From NCBI GenBank assembly GCA_013399115.1, contig VXAA01004298.1, positions 781,460-845,459 on the forward strand: 64,000 nt of DNA, given 5' to 3'. Position numbers and translations under genes: made by a program. Shown piece after piece: positions 39,169-51,128 of this stretch. This DNA is from Anseranas semipalmata. Its lineage: Eukaryota; Chordata; Aves; Anseriformes; Anseranatidae. The number at the start of each line of letters is the position of its first letter. Position 1 is the first letter of the stretch. A model generated the notes under the pieces. The model saw nothing but the letters and a program-made list of their open reading frames with translations, made no database searches and was not told the origin of the DNA.

Positions 39169-42100
39169 CTCACAGCCATTTGAAAATGTTCATCTGTAAA
39201 TTCTTACAAATGCTTACCTTATTGATCCATTTTTAGACACTTCAGAACCTTAGCTTCCTGAACTACTTACATGATCAAGCTGAAAAAATATGAATTCAAA
39301 GAAAGCACCTTGGTCATGATGTTTAATCTAAGTGACTGGTGTGCAATTTTCCCAAGTTGAACAGAGAGATCAGGAAAAAGTGTACCACCACAGCACTCAA
39401 AGCACTAAGAACACCACACCAGCATGATATACCTCTTCTACACGAGTATTCCCAGTTGGTTCTCTTACCCCACGCCTTCCGCAAGGCACACTGGAGTCTT
39501 CTCAGACCCTGATACACTCCAGCAAACCCCTCCAGGAACACAAAACCTCAAGAGTTTTCATACATCAGAACTGCAAGTAGCATCCCACCTTGTACAGACC
39601 CTCCATTCCAAACTCCCAGTTTTTCCTGTGTGAAAACTGCACTTAGCGTAGCCCATCAGAGCACGCTGTCACTGAGACTTGAGCACAAGGATGGAGAAAC
39701 TGGGCAGAATAAAGTGTGCTGTTAAATATACTGCAGCCTACAGAACTTGCTGAAACACTGCTGGAATTAATTAGTTTAAGTGATAAATGGGAATTTACAA
39801 CCAAAGTGTGTTGAGTGTAGCTAGCTCTTCTAACAGTATAAAATTTGTTTGGAAGGGTTTCTGTATGTTGTACAGAAACTTTACTTATCTGAAAAAAGGT
39901 CACAGACTTAGCAAAGCTACGATGTGGCACTTATCTTTGTCAGAATAACTAACTTCTCAATAAATGAAGACAGTTCTTCCTTGGCAACATGACTGACGAA
40001 TGACGCAACTTAACTATTATTCATAAAAATACACTAAATGTAGTTCAACAACATTCAGCCTGAAAAAAATGAACTTCTCAAGTGACAGGAAGTATTGGTC
40101 ATGAGGACTTTTGTGTCTTTATTCAGTGCTAGTTCAGTTTAGTTCTTGGAATAGATGTTACAAATTTAGGATAAGCAACTACAGAGACGTTTGAGAAGCC
40201 TGAATGAATAATGCAGAATTCTTGTGTTTCACACGAGATTTTTCATTCTAAATAGCCCCTTGTAATGCCAGTGCTCCCCTTCCATTTTATGTGAAAACTC
40301 TTCTCTCGCCTCAACACTTTTTGTTTACAGACAATAGCAAATATAGTTGGTTCCCACAAAGATTTGGAAACCACTGCCCCACCACCCCAATGTAGTGAAC
40401 AGTTTTTGAAAGAGCCAAGCTCCCTTCCTGTTATTACATTTCAAAAACAGTTCTGTATATACTATCAAAGAGGGATATTCCATCAGTAGAAAGAGTGCAA
40501 CCTGAGCTCAAATGAGGTTTTTGACAATGTATTAGATTTCTACCAGGTTCTAATACTTCTTTCATCCCACATAAAATAAAAGTAGATGTGTTAAAAGCAT
40601 AATTTGAATAATCACCCTTAAAGAAATGAAGTTTACATTTAGTTGCATCTTGTACTAGAAGTTACACAAATTGCCCTTTTTCTACCAGCTCTTTTATCTT
40701 CCCCAGTTATACTTTCCAAAGTGACAATAATGTGTTAGTAGTATGGACAGACTGTTAGGATAAGTACTTGCAAGAAGCAATCGAAAAGAGTGTGTCGTAA
40801 GAGTTCATCTTGCAGGAGGAACTGCTATGCAGTGCATATGAAGGAATTACATTGATGAATTTTCTTCACACAAAAGCACTGACCTAAGAGTTCTGCAGAA
40901 ATGGCAGGAAACTGCTCTACAAGAAACTTCCTTCTCTGAGGGATACGTAAAGAAATGGTCCAGTGCATTGTAAAATCTTAAATTTATCCCTGTATTCAAT
41001 TTGGACATTATATATTTGAGTATCAGGTATTTAGATAAAAGTTAGCCTTTTTACTTTGTATGTTGCTACCTCCACCAAAATATGAATCACTGCCCTCTTA
41101 CAAGAGTTAAGCGGCTTTGAATGAAAGTGAGGATATTTTTCATAAAATTGCAGATCCCTCCCTCCTCACCCAAAAATACAAACAAGATTTCCAGTTTGTT
41201 TTTGTTACTAAGTCCAGTTCTAAGAAAATCTTGTTTTCATTCACAGTGTCTCTGTCCTTAAGAAATGATTATTTATTCTACCTTCTACCTTGAGTAAAAT
41301 TTAGAATAGACAATTCTTAGTTTTTTTAGAAAAAAATTTTGAAAGAAGAAAGAAATTTGCAGAAATTAAAGTATCAATAGAAACATCTGAGTAAAGGACC
41401 CTAAGACAAATGCGTTAGGTGCACTTTGTCACCATTCAAACAGAAAAGGATAAAGAGCCTACACCCTCAATTGCTTATAGTTTATACACAGAGCAGAGGT
41501 TAAAGTACCACACAGCAAGCAGACACAGTCAGGGGAGCTATATGTGTGCTTTTTAAGAAAATATGTTACAAGGATTGTAATTAATTGTTTCTTAAGGGCT
41601 CTTGCTGGAAAAAAGTCCCTATTCTAAAAGAACGTAACAGATTTGAGTAGTTTTCCCCAAGTGGAAGCCTAAATTACTAAATATAAAACAGTTTAATCCC
41701 ACGTGTTTAACAGCCATGTTCTTGTGAAACACTGGAATATGGAAAATGCTGACAGAAATCAGTTTAGGAGAGCTGTCCTATGCAACAGAGTTAATGGGGA
41801 AGAAGCAAAGATTCCTGTGTGGGAGTTGGGCAAACGGGCAGACAAAGCTCAAATTTTTACTGTGACAAAGATGACATGCAAAAATGAGATAGGAAAGAAA
41901 AGGAGAAGGCAGAAAGAGGATGGTGCAAACTCTTCTCCAAGCAAGAAGCTTGGAAACAGTAGCCTCTCATCACTCTGTTCTGTTTCTCTGCAGTTCAGTT
42001 CCTTTATTTATTTTAGTCTGACACTTTTGCAACTTCAGTCTTCTAGAAGCAATCAACAAGTCTGTGGCTCAGGATGAGGATCAAACTGATTGTTAGAGCT

Positions 42101-42583
42101 AAATGGTGGTTTGTCAGATTGCCAGAACGACTCCTTAAAAGAAATATATTATTACAACTTCAGCAAGTCCATTAATGTCACAGTCTAAAGCAAGTACAAT
42201 GGGCATTAATTTTCCTGTGTGATTCTTAGGTATATGCACTCCCAGGATGAATGATAAGCTACTGCTGTAACCATTTTATTTCACTTTTTTCATCTTAGAA
42301 ACTTCCTCCCATAGATGCACACAAATTGTGCTAGTTCTTCCCTGTTTTGTAGCAATATGCAGAAGCCTCAACTGAGATTAGGGCCCCAGTGTGCTGTGCA
42401 TGTGTAGCAAGATACAATCCTTGCCTCCGGAAGCTCACAGGTTAAAGAGCCAAGACAAGCATCTGATAGGAGAAATAATGGAGAAAGCTGGAGATTAAGT
42501 TACTTGCCTGAAGTCACAGAGCAGACCAGGAACAGAGCCCCCTATCTCTTCCTTCTTGTTTAATAGGTCACATTTCCTCTCAC
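39169..42583 (-). other. Intron 13
   Basis: Contains the MIR-like element at 42371-42545 and a 124-codon plus-strand frame at 41703-42077, which is lysine-rich at its middle and not recognised. The rest is AT-rich. Confidence 0.4.
42371..42545 (+). mobile_element. Ancient MIR / CORE-SINE-like element
   Basis: The left part resembles 'GGGCCCCA.TGTGCT...TCCTTGCC...AGCTCACAG', seen in old sauropsid dispersed repeats. The right part matches the MIR tail: 'AAGTTACTTGCCTGAAGTCA' followed by 'CAGAGCAG... AGGAACAGAGCC'. Copies of this age are usually only recognisable by profile search. The family assignment is from memory of the consensus. Confidence 0.55.
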
Positions 42584-42648
42584 CTTTGGCTGAACTTTCG
42601 TCTCTACCTCTTCTTCTCGGTTAACTACAAATAATTCATTCTCTAGCT
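42584..42648 (-). CDS. Exon 13 (residues 371-391)
   Basis: A 65-nt exon with donor CCAAAG|GTGAGA and acceptor CAATCTTCACCTGAG. It reads LENELFVVNREEEVETKVQP plus K, strongly acidic. It starts with two bases, completing the glutamate codon from exon 12, and ends on a codon border. An alternative acceptor six bases further in keeps the same phase. Confidence 0.75.
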
Positions 42649-45600
42649 CTCAGGTGAAGATTGCTGTTCACATGTGATAACATTAACCAGATAAAACCTT
42701 ACACTACCATATTAAAAATACTAAAAAGTATGGCAAGATGAGATTTTTTCTACCAAGACTGTTGCTACTGTGATTTCTTTCTCCCCATGCATTTAGAATT
42801 GTTTTACCTTTTCCTGATACTGGTGTAATTTATTTTGTCTCTCTCAGCCTGCCCATTGTAAGGACTTAATTTTTGCAATTCATAACTTGAGATGTGAAGA
42901 AATTCCATTTCAGATTAGTTGCAACATCTCCTTTTTCCCAGAAGTATTTTGAATTTGTGGAGTTTACTGCAAACAGGTAACAAGTTTAGTAGCATAATGG
43001 AGAACTGTGAATTCACTCTGCTAGCTAATAAATTCTGCATTTGTTCAGCACTTTTCCATACAAGACCAGACCATCCATCCAAACTACTTGAAGCCCAAAA
43101 AATTCTAACTGAACAAGTGACTTGCTCTGGATTTAAAAAACAAAACAAAACAAAAACTGTTGTCTTGATATTAACTAGCCTAAGTTACTGCATTGATTAA
43201 AGTTCAGTGAGCTGATTTCTGGAAGCAATAGATACTGTTCCTGCTGACCAAAGCCACACTCATAAATTGACATCTTTTAGTGAAGGTTGCCCACCACTCA
43301 ACTACCTTAAATCAGTCTGTCAAAGAGTGTTCTTTGGCTACCTTCTATGAATTACACTATAACATCCAAAGCAGTTATAAATAACATGCCTTAAACCTTT
43401 ACTAAAAATGCTGAACTCTAAGCCTAATATCTGTGTTCTGGTTACATTTTCTTTGTTAAAGGGGTACAATGCACACACTGCATAGCAAACTGCTATATAC
43501 TTTTAAACCATCTATTTAAAAAAAAAAAAAAAAAGAGACCGTGCAGTGATTACTAAGGAAATAAGAAGCGTACATGAACACTGCAAATGAATAAATATCA
43601 GTAGGGGATTTCTTTCAGTTGTCCAAATTGCTGGTGCACACCTCCCACAACAGAATTGTACCCCTTGAATTTATGAAAAGAAGGTGTCCTTTCTCCCAGT
43701 CATCAGTCTCCAGGTGTTGGGATTCCTTTGCCTAGATGTCATGATGTATCTTATCATTTGAGTAGATGAGATCATATGCATGGTCTGAATAAAGAAAGTA
43801 ATATGTAACTAACCTTTGTCTAGCACTTACATAAATTACATGACCTAAAATGTTCTATGTTTGCCTTCATCTGAGTGCAGAGATGGACACAATGACTTCT
43901 AGAGATCCTTTACAGTCTGTACCATTCCGTGGTTCTATGTCAGCTGCATGTTTGGTCACCCATTTCAAAGCTTGCCCTGCCCTCATTCAGGCTCGCATAA
44001 AACCTCTTGAATTGAGAAGAAACAGAAAAAGATTTTAAAGGCAGAAAACTTGCATTGTTTACTTGGGTTTAAACAAAGTGAATTTTAAAACAGGAAGTAG
44101 AAATAGAATGTACAAATAGACTTTTTTAAATTATTTGTAGAAAAATTCCTGTCATCTCCTCTGGAAATAATTTCAGAAAGTGGTAGTGGCTGTCTCAGTT
44201 ACAAGCAAATACATGCCTGACCAAGACCTCAGTATTAAAAAAGCACTGAAGAGAAGGCAATCCTACACTGGGGGAGGCACGGGGGGCAAGAAGTGTGCAA
44301 TTAACTTAAATCAATGTTCACACATACTGCAGTTTTAGAGCTAAAAAAAAAAAAGTCCCTGCAGCTTTAATTACTTAACCTTAATCCAAAAGCCCCACAT
44401 ATTCTACAATGTTCATCTAATTCACAGTATTCTTTATTTTTGTCATAGTTGCGCTTGTTTCATTGTCTGCTGAAATCCAATAGCAGTGCGAGCAGACAGT
44501 AAATTACTCCACGGTCATTACAAAGCCAGACTGAAACATGGACTAGCAATAAAATTAAAACACAGAACCATATTACAGTAACAGAAATATTTGAACTGTT
44601 TAAAATGGTATATAATTGAACCCCTACTAGCAGTTTAAGCTTATACAATCTCCTGTGCCTCACATTAACGCATCAGTAATTAGGCAATAAAGAATAAGTG
44701 CTACATGTGACATTTAACCTCTTGAAGATAAAGGTAGTGTAAAAACCTTCCCACAAGTAGAAACTGAGTGTTACACATTGTATTGCAGTTTTTAGCATTT
44801 TTAGCACCGTGCTACTACAGGATGTGCGGCAGTCCTTTGCTGCAAGCTATTTTTCAGTCCTCAGTGAAGCCTAACAGAAATATCCCAAGTGAAAATAGAT
44901 CCCCTCCAGCTGGAGGAGGGAGGAGGAAAGATTTCAGAATATGCCCTACCACTAGTGGGCATTAGCATGAGTAGTCAAACATTTCAGAAAAAATAACTAC
45001 TTTTCTTCCCTGTGTTGGAAAGGAAAAAAACATAAAAAGGAGACAGAAAGAATCATGCACAGCAAGGACCATTTAAGTGTGACCAAACACAAACTCCTTT
45101 TGAAAGTGACATGTTCACATGGTTTTCTGGCAAAGTGATATTCACGTAACTACAATGAACACAGTTCACCTTCCATTTTAATTAACCCAAATGCCCAGTA
45201 ACATTGTACCTGAGGAACTTACCTTTTAGGTGGAAACTAAGGTGAAATGGATCTGATGTGTGACCCAGGAGCCTCCAAAACACAAAATGTTTTCTGAAGG
45301 CATGTTAAAAAGCATCCAGACTCTTCCCACTAATTTCATTTCTGCCATCCAAGAAGACTCAAGACTTCTGCTTGCCTAAGTATCTTCAAAATCTGCTTTA
45401 AATATTCAATTACTTTCTTTTCTCCAACTTTCAAATTAGTTTTTGATCCATGTACTGGTTACACTCAAAAACTCAGCATAATTTGGACAGACTGATTCGT
45501 GTGAAAAGTTATGTTGTTACACCACAGACATACATAATTTCTTAGTTTTAGGGCATGCAAACAGACGGCTCAGACTTTTTAAGTGGAAAAAAAGATCTTG

Positions 45601-45814
45601 GATAAGCAGAAGCTATTCACAAGTTTTGATTTGAATTTATTCAATTCTGTACAAATTTAATGTTTATCTACTTCAAAGTTTCTGTCAAAGAACTCAGTAA
45701 AACAGGTAGACCACTCTCAGTTTAGTAGTACTATAAAGAAACAACATATCAATTTCTGTCTAAACAAACATTTCCTGTCTAGAGTAACAAAACAGGGAAA
45801 GACAAGCCTCTTAC
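42649..45814 (-). other. Intron 12
   Basis: Holds a diverged CR1 3' fragment (43890-43940), an A17 run at 43518-43534 and an exon-like segment at 45223-45293 that does not fit the phase. Otherwise AT-rich. Confidence 0.4.
43890..43940 (+). mobile_element. Diverged CR1 3' end fragment
   Basis: The order 'ACTTCTAGAGATCCTTTACA' then 'ACCATTCCGTGGTTCTATG' follows the CR1 3' consensus (…CTCTAGAGGTCCCTTCCAAC… CCATTCTGTGATTCTATG) with many changes. It is an old, heavily truncated copy. Confidence 0.5.
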
Positions 45815-45875
45815 CCTCAGAGCAGGTGCCAGTTCCGATAATGGCCTGAAACTCCTGCAAACATTTTTCTACCAC
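45815..45875 (-). CDS. Exon 12 (residues 350-369)
   Basis: A textbook exon: acceptor TTTTGTATTTCTTACAG|GTG and donor CTGAGG|GTAAGA, 61 nt apart. It reads VVEKCLQEFQAIIGTGTCSE in phase 0 and ends with one base (G) completed to a glutamate codon by exon 13. Confidence 0.8.
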
Positions 45876-47466
45876 CTGTAAGAAATACAAAAATATCTAC
45901 TGAGGCTGGAAGAGACAGATTTTCCACTGTTAAGAAAGAGCATATACGCCTAACACCAATCCTATTTAAGACTAAATACTCCATTCACAGCAACTAGTAA
46001 CCTCTAAAACACTAACAGCACTAGTAACCTCTAAAACATTAAAGCATCTTGTCATTGAATCCAATGTCCAAAATAATAAAAAACTACAAAAAACACACAA
46101 TTTGAATCATTTTGAAAAGACTGAAAAACTAATTTATTTCCACAGACCTCTAATTTAATTATTTTTAATATTTCTCCTATTTAATAATTTATACAAGCTA
46201 CAATCCAGTTCTATTTTCATAAACAAAGAATTAAAGGATGGTAATGTAATTAATGCCAAGCAGGGTATGTTTATAGAAAATGCATCTTGACTAACTTGAT
46301 GAGATTAAAAGTTTGTCTCAAAAAGATAATAACTTGATGAAGTTGGAATTTTATGTGCATATATTAGACTTGGTACTTCCTGAAATGTTGACTGAGAACC
46401 TAGAATGTAACAAAGTCAATATGTCATGTGTTAAACAAATTAAAAGCTGATTAACTGACAAATCTCAGTTGAAAGTCTAAGCAGAAAATCCTCATCAGGG
46501 GACCAGTTTTAATAGGTTTCTGCAGGCTCTACAGGTTTTATTTTTCACAATTAGCCACCTGAAGGGAAAAAATAACTAGTAAAATCTGAAGATGAAGAGA
46601 TGTGGAAAATGGTAAGAAGCAGGGCATGCCACAGATGCACAAGAACAAGTATCAGTGGAACCCAGCGCAACGTGCACTTTAGCAGCACCAAATGCAAACA
46701 AAGGCAAACATTTTGGCACACAGAATACGAGGAAGATGATTCTTCCTGAATCACTGCTTCCTGGGAGAAGAGTGGGAGCTCTGAAGCATGTAGCTTGTTT
46801 GCTGTATTTTGTTTTTCTCATAGAAGATCAACCTCAGTTCTTTAGCACATCAATTTAAACGGTTACCATATGTGTATGTGTGTAAAGTTACGTACATCTA
46901 TATAGAAAACAATATTCTTCTTCTGGGTAACAAATACACAATGGGAAAGCATGCTGTTTACACAAAAGGATTAACCTGGTCACGGAGATTTGATTCATTT
47001 GTTTTGTTTTATTTTCTACATGCATCTGAGTTCCTCCCCACAGAAAGTAAACAAATGAAATGCTACTGTACTGTGAGACTCCAATCAGAGCGACTGGATC
47101 AGCAACAACCAGCAACTCCTTCTCTGCAACAACTATATTCTTGAGGGCTAGAAAATTGTATTTATAAAAGGATACAACATACATCTGTTGAAGGTAACCG
47201 AAACTCCATAAGCTAAAATCAGTTACTTTAGTCTCAAGGTGCTGTTGCAGTTCCAGTATTACTATCCTGTCTTGCTATGACACTTTTCTGTAAAATACCT
47301 AGTTTGAAGGGGACCACAGTCAACACTTTACAGACCTCCAAAATGAAGTTCGTATTTACAAAGTAAGAGTAATAGTTCACAAAACTGACTAACAAGTAAA
47401 AACACCACTTTGGTGCAACACAGACTAACTTCCAGTGGAACAATGTGACTGAATAGGAAACCATAC
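45876..47466 (-). other. Intron 11
   Basis: AT-rich. It contains a 27-bp tandem duplication at about 45993-46046. Open minus-strand frames continue just below exon 11 but lack a matching splice pair. Confidence 0.4.
45993..46046. repeat. 27-bp tandem duplication
   Basis: ACTAGTAACCTCTAAAACA occurs twice with a 27-base period; the copies differ by a few bases at their ends. Confidence 0.8.
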
Positions 47467-47616
47467 GAATGTACACTGTTTTGCCTCATCAGGCTCAAGA
47501 ATAGCATAGACATTGTTCTTCACATACTTTGTTTTCAACTTCACAGCCATTTTTGAAACTGAAGTCGTACCATGACAGGATAGAAAACACTTGATAGTAG
47601 AGAAAGTACTGTACTT
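47467..47616 (-). CDS. Exon 11 (residues 300-349)
   Basis: A 150-nt exon (50 codons). The acceptor is very strong. The frame reads KYSTFSTIKCFLSCHGTTSV, then SKMAVKLKTKYVKNNVYAIL and EPDEAKQCTF. The donor ACATTC|GTATGG is moderate; it was chosen because it ends on a codon border as exon 12 requires. A better-looking GTATGTG inside the exon would break the phase. The region downstream is open in other frames too, so the exon end is less certain than its start. Confidence 0.7.
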
Positions 47617-47897
47617 CTGAAACAAAAATAATTTTTGCTTATGATAGCCTATAGTCTGGAATAAAAACTTTTCTGAAAGATAATGATGGTCCTTTCTTGC
47701 ACCAGGACAGTTTCACAAATAATGAATCCTACCATCATACTAGTCTTAGAGTACAACCCACTACTTGCTTCACAAAAGCACAGTTCCCAGAAATGAGACT
47801 CATCAGCCATATAGGTGAAAAAAAATTTTTTTTTAATGCTTCTGTATCTCCACGTAAGGAAAGCTTGATATTTTTTGAGAAAAGTTATGAAAAATAC
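47617..47897 (-). other. Intron 10 (281 nt)
   Basis: Short intron with a long T/A-rich stretch. Its 3' end is the excellent acceptor AATTATTTTTGTTTCAG. It is open in the exon 10 frame for most of its length, so retention would add residues before a stop. Confidence 0.55.
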
Positions 47898-48110
47898 CTT
47901 TTCATATAGTACCATGTCTTCCATTAAAAGCTTTAAGAACCCTAAGTCACCACTTTTTTTTACTTTAGAAGTATCAGCTGGTGCTTCTGAAAGGTGTACT
48001 GGAACAATCATGACAGAGGAACTGCAAGCTTCCTTAAATAATGTATCAAAAAGCAACAGATTTTTCTTAATCCTAGATGTCATAGAATTAAGATAAACAC
48101 TTCTGACAGA
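47898..48110 (-). CDS. Exon 10 (residues 229-299)
   Basis: A 213-nt exon, exactly 71 codons, and the clearest coding segment of the window. The acceptor is TTATTTGGATTATTTGAG|TCT and the donor is GAAAAG|GTATTT. The peptide begins SVRSVYLNSMTSRIKKNLLL, continues FDTLFKEACSSSVMIVPVHL and ends LGFLKLLMEDMVLYEK. It looks like alternating helices and strands of a soluble domain. The frame stays open past the donor for about 80 codons, so donor choice rests on the consensus and on exon 11. Confidence 0.8.
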
Positions 48111-48863
48111 CTCAAATAATCCAAATAAGAATTGCTTCTTCTATCCATTGATCAAGCTTCCCTTCCTTGTCAGGTATTTGTGAAGCTATTTGTTTTCCAG
48201 TTGTCAATAAACATACATCATTAAGAGCAGGCTAGACCAAAACTCATTTAAAAAAACAAGGGAAAAAGGTGAAGGTGGAGAAATACATCTAGCTCTTATT
48301 ACATATCACAAGGTATCAAGAGAAAGTAAATTTGTTTTACCTCATTTGCCAGTCACATTTAAATTACTTTTCAGCAAAATCCAACAATCTGATCTTCAGT
48401 GAAAGACTCAGAACTCAGAGAGATTAGATAAACAAATACTTTGATGAATTCACACTAAGTTTACAGGCAAAAATAGCCTTCAGGGTAGGATTATTTTCCT
48501 TGTCCAGCAGCTTGCTTCCACCTTGTGCACCATGCTGGGCGGGGGGGAGTGGAAGCAGTGGATCTCAGATGTGAATTGAGAGTGCAAGGTCATTTGTAGA
48601 AGTGAAACCAGTACAGTTTCACGTTCAATATAACCCTCGCCAATTGCTGTCAAGAAGTAGCCTCCTGTTCTTGTCCTCTGTCCTAAACCTCTTGTTTAGA
48701 GCCCTCCTCTTGCCTTGGATTGAGTGAGCACACTGATCTGACACTGAAAGCAAACCCAAATATCAGAAACAACTCCCTATCATCTTCCTGTTTTAACGAC
48801 ACATTACAGTCATATTTCAGAAGTTACTAACGGTCCCAAAGACACTTATGTTTGTATAACTAC
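48111..48863 (-). other. Intron 9
   Basis: AT-rich with an A/G-rich patch at about 48245-48280. I see no repeat or exon. Confidence 0.4.
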
Positions 48864-48895
48864 CTTTACAAATCCAGCCCTTGCACATGAAGAAT
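48864..48895 (-). CDS. Exon 9 (residues 219-228)
   Basis: A 32-nt exon: good acceptor CACCATTCATTCACAG, donor GTAAAG|GTAGTT. The reading SSCARAGFVK is the only choice that takes the one base left by exon 8 and returns to phase 0 for exon 10. It is supported by splice sites and phase only, because the segment is too short to judge coding character. Confidence 0.45.
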
Positions 48896-51057
48896 CTGTG
48901 AATGAATGGTGGGATTCAAACTTGGTATTAAATGGCATGTGTGCCTTTCATAAAAGCACAGCTGTAGTGGTGATGTCTAATATTTCAGCATCTCCTGTGG
49001 TAAATTATTCTATGAGTAACTGAGAAGTAATTATCATAAAGTTATTGGGTTATCAGACTTCTAATGATGTTATAATCACTTTCATTATACAATTGATTTA
49101 TCACAAATGCTCATATTATAAATATTATTGACCTCCTGCCACTGCTATAATGTAATTAAAGTTCCAGTTCTGTTTAACAAATTGCCCTTGTGTGCTGCTG
49201 AAGACTCACAGAAGCCACCAAGTCTCTGCAGTGTGACTTTTTGGTTTGGCAACAGTATGAAACCTAGGGCAGTTATTTTGCCACCTATTCTCTGAAATCT
49301 CACTGTCTCTGTACTTTGTCTTGGTGTTTCAATACCCTACTCTGTTTATTTAGCCAAGCTTCATTTACCCCAATCACATCATATTTCTCTCCAAGCACAA
49401 AGCATTTATTCGCCTGTTCTGCAGTTTTGCTTTCTATGCTTGCTACATTTGTACCAAACCCAAGTTAGTTTCTCATTTTCTTTGCTTGGTATTTTTCTTC
49501 TTGATGAAGTAGCAGTGCAATTAACTCACTTCCAAATTTTTCTGATTAATTTTTGCTCCTTAACACAACTGTTTTTCCCAATCACTTCTCTGGAGATTTT
49601 GCCAAATCTGATAGTTCAGAAAAACAGACAGAAGAAAGAGCAAGTGTACCGTCAGTCTCAACTCAGCAGCCCTCCCAACCAAACTTAAGCTAGGTAGATT
49701 TAGCACTGCATTATCTTCAACAAGCTGTCGCTTTCAAATCATGCGAGAACTTCGTGAGTAACCTTCTGAAAATGAGAGCCCTAAAATCTAGTATTCTTAA
49801 TATGTTTATTCATCAAAGTTGGTACTTCCAGAAAAATCTACCCAAGACCCACCTTTTCTTTGTCTTCCCTCATCTCTAATTGCTTTAAAATTTAATTGCT
49901 GGAAGCTAAAGTGCCTGCTAGCAACAGGAGGCTAACAGCTTACCAGCTTCAGAGAACTTCAGAAGTCAAAAACATGAACCATCCCTCTGCCTACAATCAC
50001 ATCAGGTCTACAGACACGACCACATTTTAAAAGCTGTAGACAATTAAAAACATGGAATGGGGAAGAATATTTTTGTTTGAACATTATACTATCCTCTAGG
50101 AGTAGTTCAACATGATTAAGCATTAGGGAACCAAAGAAGAATAACAGCATGAAAAAAAGATACCCAAAATGAAAGAACTTCTGCCTTGTGACGGTTCATG
50201 CATACCTTTAAGTTAATAAAAAATGGAATATAATACCAGTTACAAGTAATGCTGAAAAAAATAAAAAAAGAACTTGACAAAAATCTTTACTAAAGTATGA
50301 AAGTAATAAATATTTCAGGGTTTGGGGCATTCCTGGCACTCAAATTACTACATTACCATATGAGGAAGAAAGAAAAAAAAGTGAATTTATATAACATAAG
50401 CATATAGTAAAGAAAGAATAAATGATTTGTCATTGTGAACGTAAGAAACCAAAACCCAAGAAGCCTTCTAAGTTGCCTTTATATTTAAACATAATTCTTG
50501 CCTGTACAGGCATCTGAAATGCCATGTCACAAGCAGAATACATCTGATATGGACAAAAGATTCCAGGGGCGGCGTAACAGTACCTGACTTGCATCGCTGT
50601 TACACTGGTGTAGATCAGGAGTGACTTCAGGGAAGTCAATGGAACAAGAACAAATCCAGCTCATCATTCAGCAGTTACGTTCATTCATAATCCATTTGCT
50701 GAGAGGCAACAAGAACATGAAGTCGTAAATACGTAGATACATTTTAAAAGGCAGACTTCAGAATCCATATTGTTCTCTAATGCCCTGCACCATTTAAATC
50801 CTTCCAAAGATCTCCATAAATTATGAATTTTACATTCAGAACAGATTGCTAGCTGTGTGAAAGTTTAAATCATTAGATGAGAGCTGAAAACGGGTGAATC
50901 AGCTGTCTAATTCATCCTGCAGGCCACTGTCATTTAGATCACAAAAATGACAGACACAATAGAGGAAACGGACTCTCCCGTGAAGCAGGAGTTACAATTT
51001 TAACCTTAAAATTCAACTAGGGTAATTGTATCTCCCAAAAAAGTGGCAATTGCTTAC
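48896..51057 (-). other. Intron 8 with out-of-phase exon-like segments
   Basis: Three splice-bounded segments lie at 50206-50251, 49944-50033 and 49853-49914. They have fair to good splice sites, but none fits the phase of the chain (two carry a stop in the required frame). An ancient repeat occupies about 50572-50650. The remainder is AT-rich. Confidence 0.4.
50572..50650 (-). repeat. Ancient amniote interspersed repeat
   Basis: On the minus strand the block reads like the widespread sauropsid motif 'ATTGACTTC..GAAGTCACTCCTG' followed by 'TACACCAGTGTAAC'. I know this motif as an old dispersed element common in turtle and crocodile genomes. I cannot assign a family name. It explains a splice-like minus-strand frame that would otherwise look like an exon. 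Confidence 0.5.
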
Positions 51058-51128
51058 CAGAACACATGCCAGACCATATATAGTAGCCCCACTCTTCAGA
51101 GCAAGTGATCTCTAGCAGGCTGATGTTG
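51058..51128 (-). CDS. Exon 8 (residues 195-217)
   Basis: A 71-nt exon with a strong acceptor (CTTCCACCTCCCTGACAG) and a strong donor (TTCTG|GTAAGC). The frame gives NISLLEITCSEEWGYYIWSG and then MCS, rich in aromatic residues and cysteine. Its single first base completes the glycine codon begun in exon 7. It ends with one base of the next codon. Confidence 0.75.

Noticed and set aside
39224..39300. Strong minus-strand donor AATAAG|GTAAGC with frame VVQEAKVLKCLKMDQ
   Set aside because: The only open frame has TAA directly before the donor and no suitable acceptor in phase.
45223..45293. Minus-strand segment with acceptor CATGCCTTCAG, donor AAAAG|GTAAGT and frame KHFVFWRLLGHTSDPFHLSF
   Set aside because: Splice sites are good, but its phases do not fit between exons 12 and 13, while those two join perfectly without it; in the required frame it contains a stop.
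47234..47513. Open minus-strand frames below exon 11
   Set aside because: No donor/acceptor pair in phase; frames overlap each other and are leucine/valine-rich from T-rich DNA.
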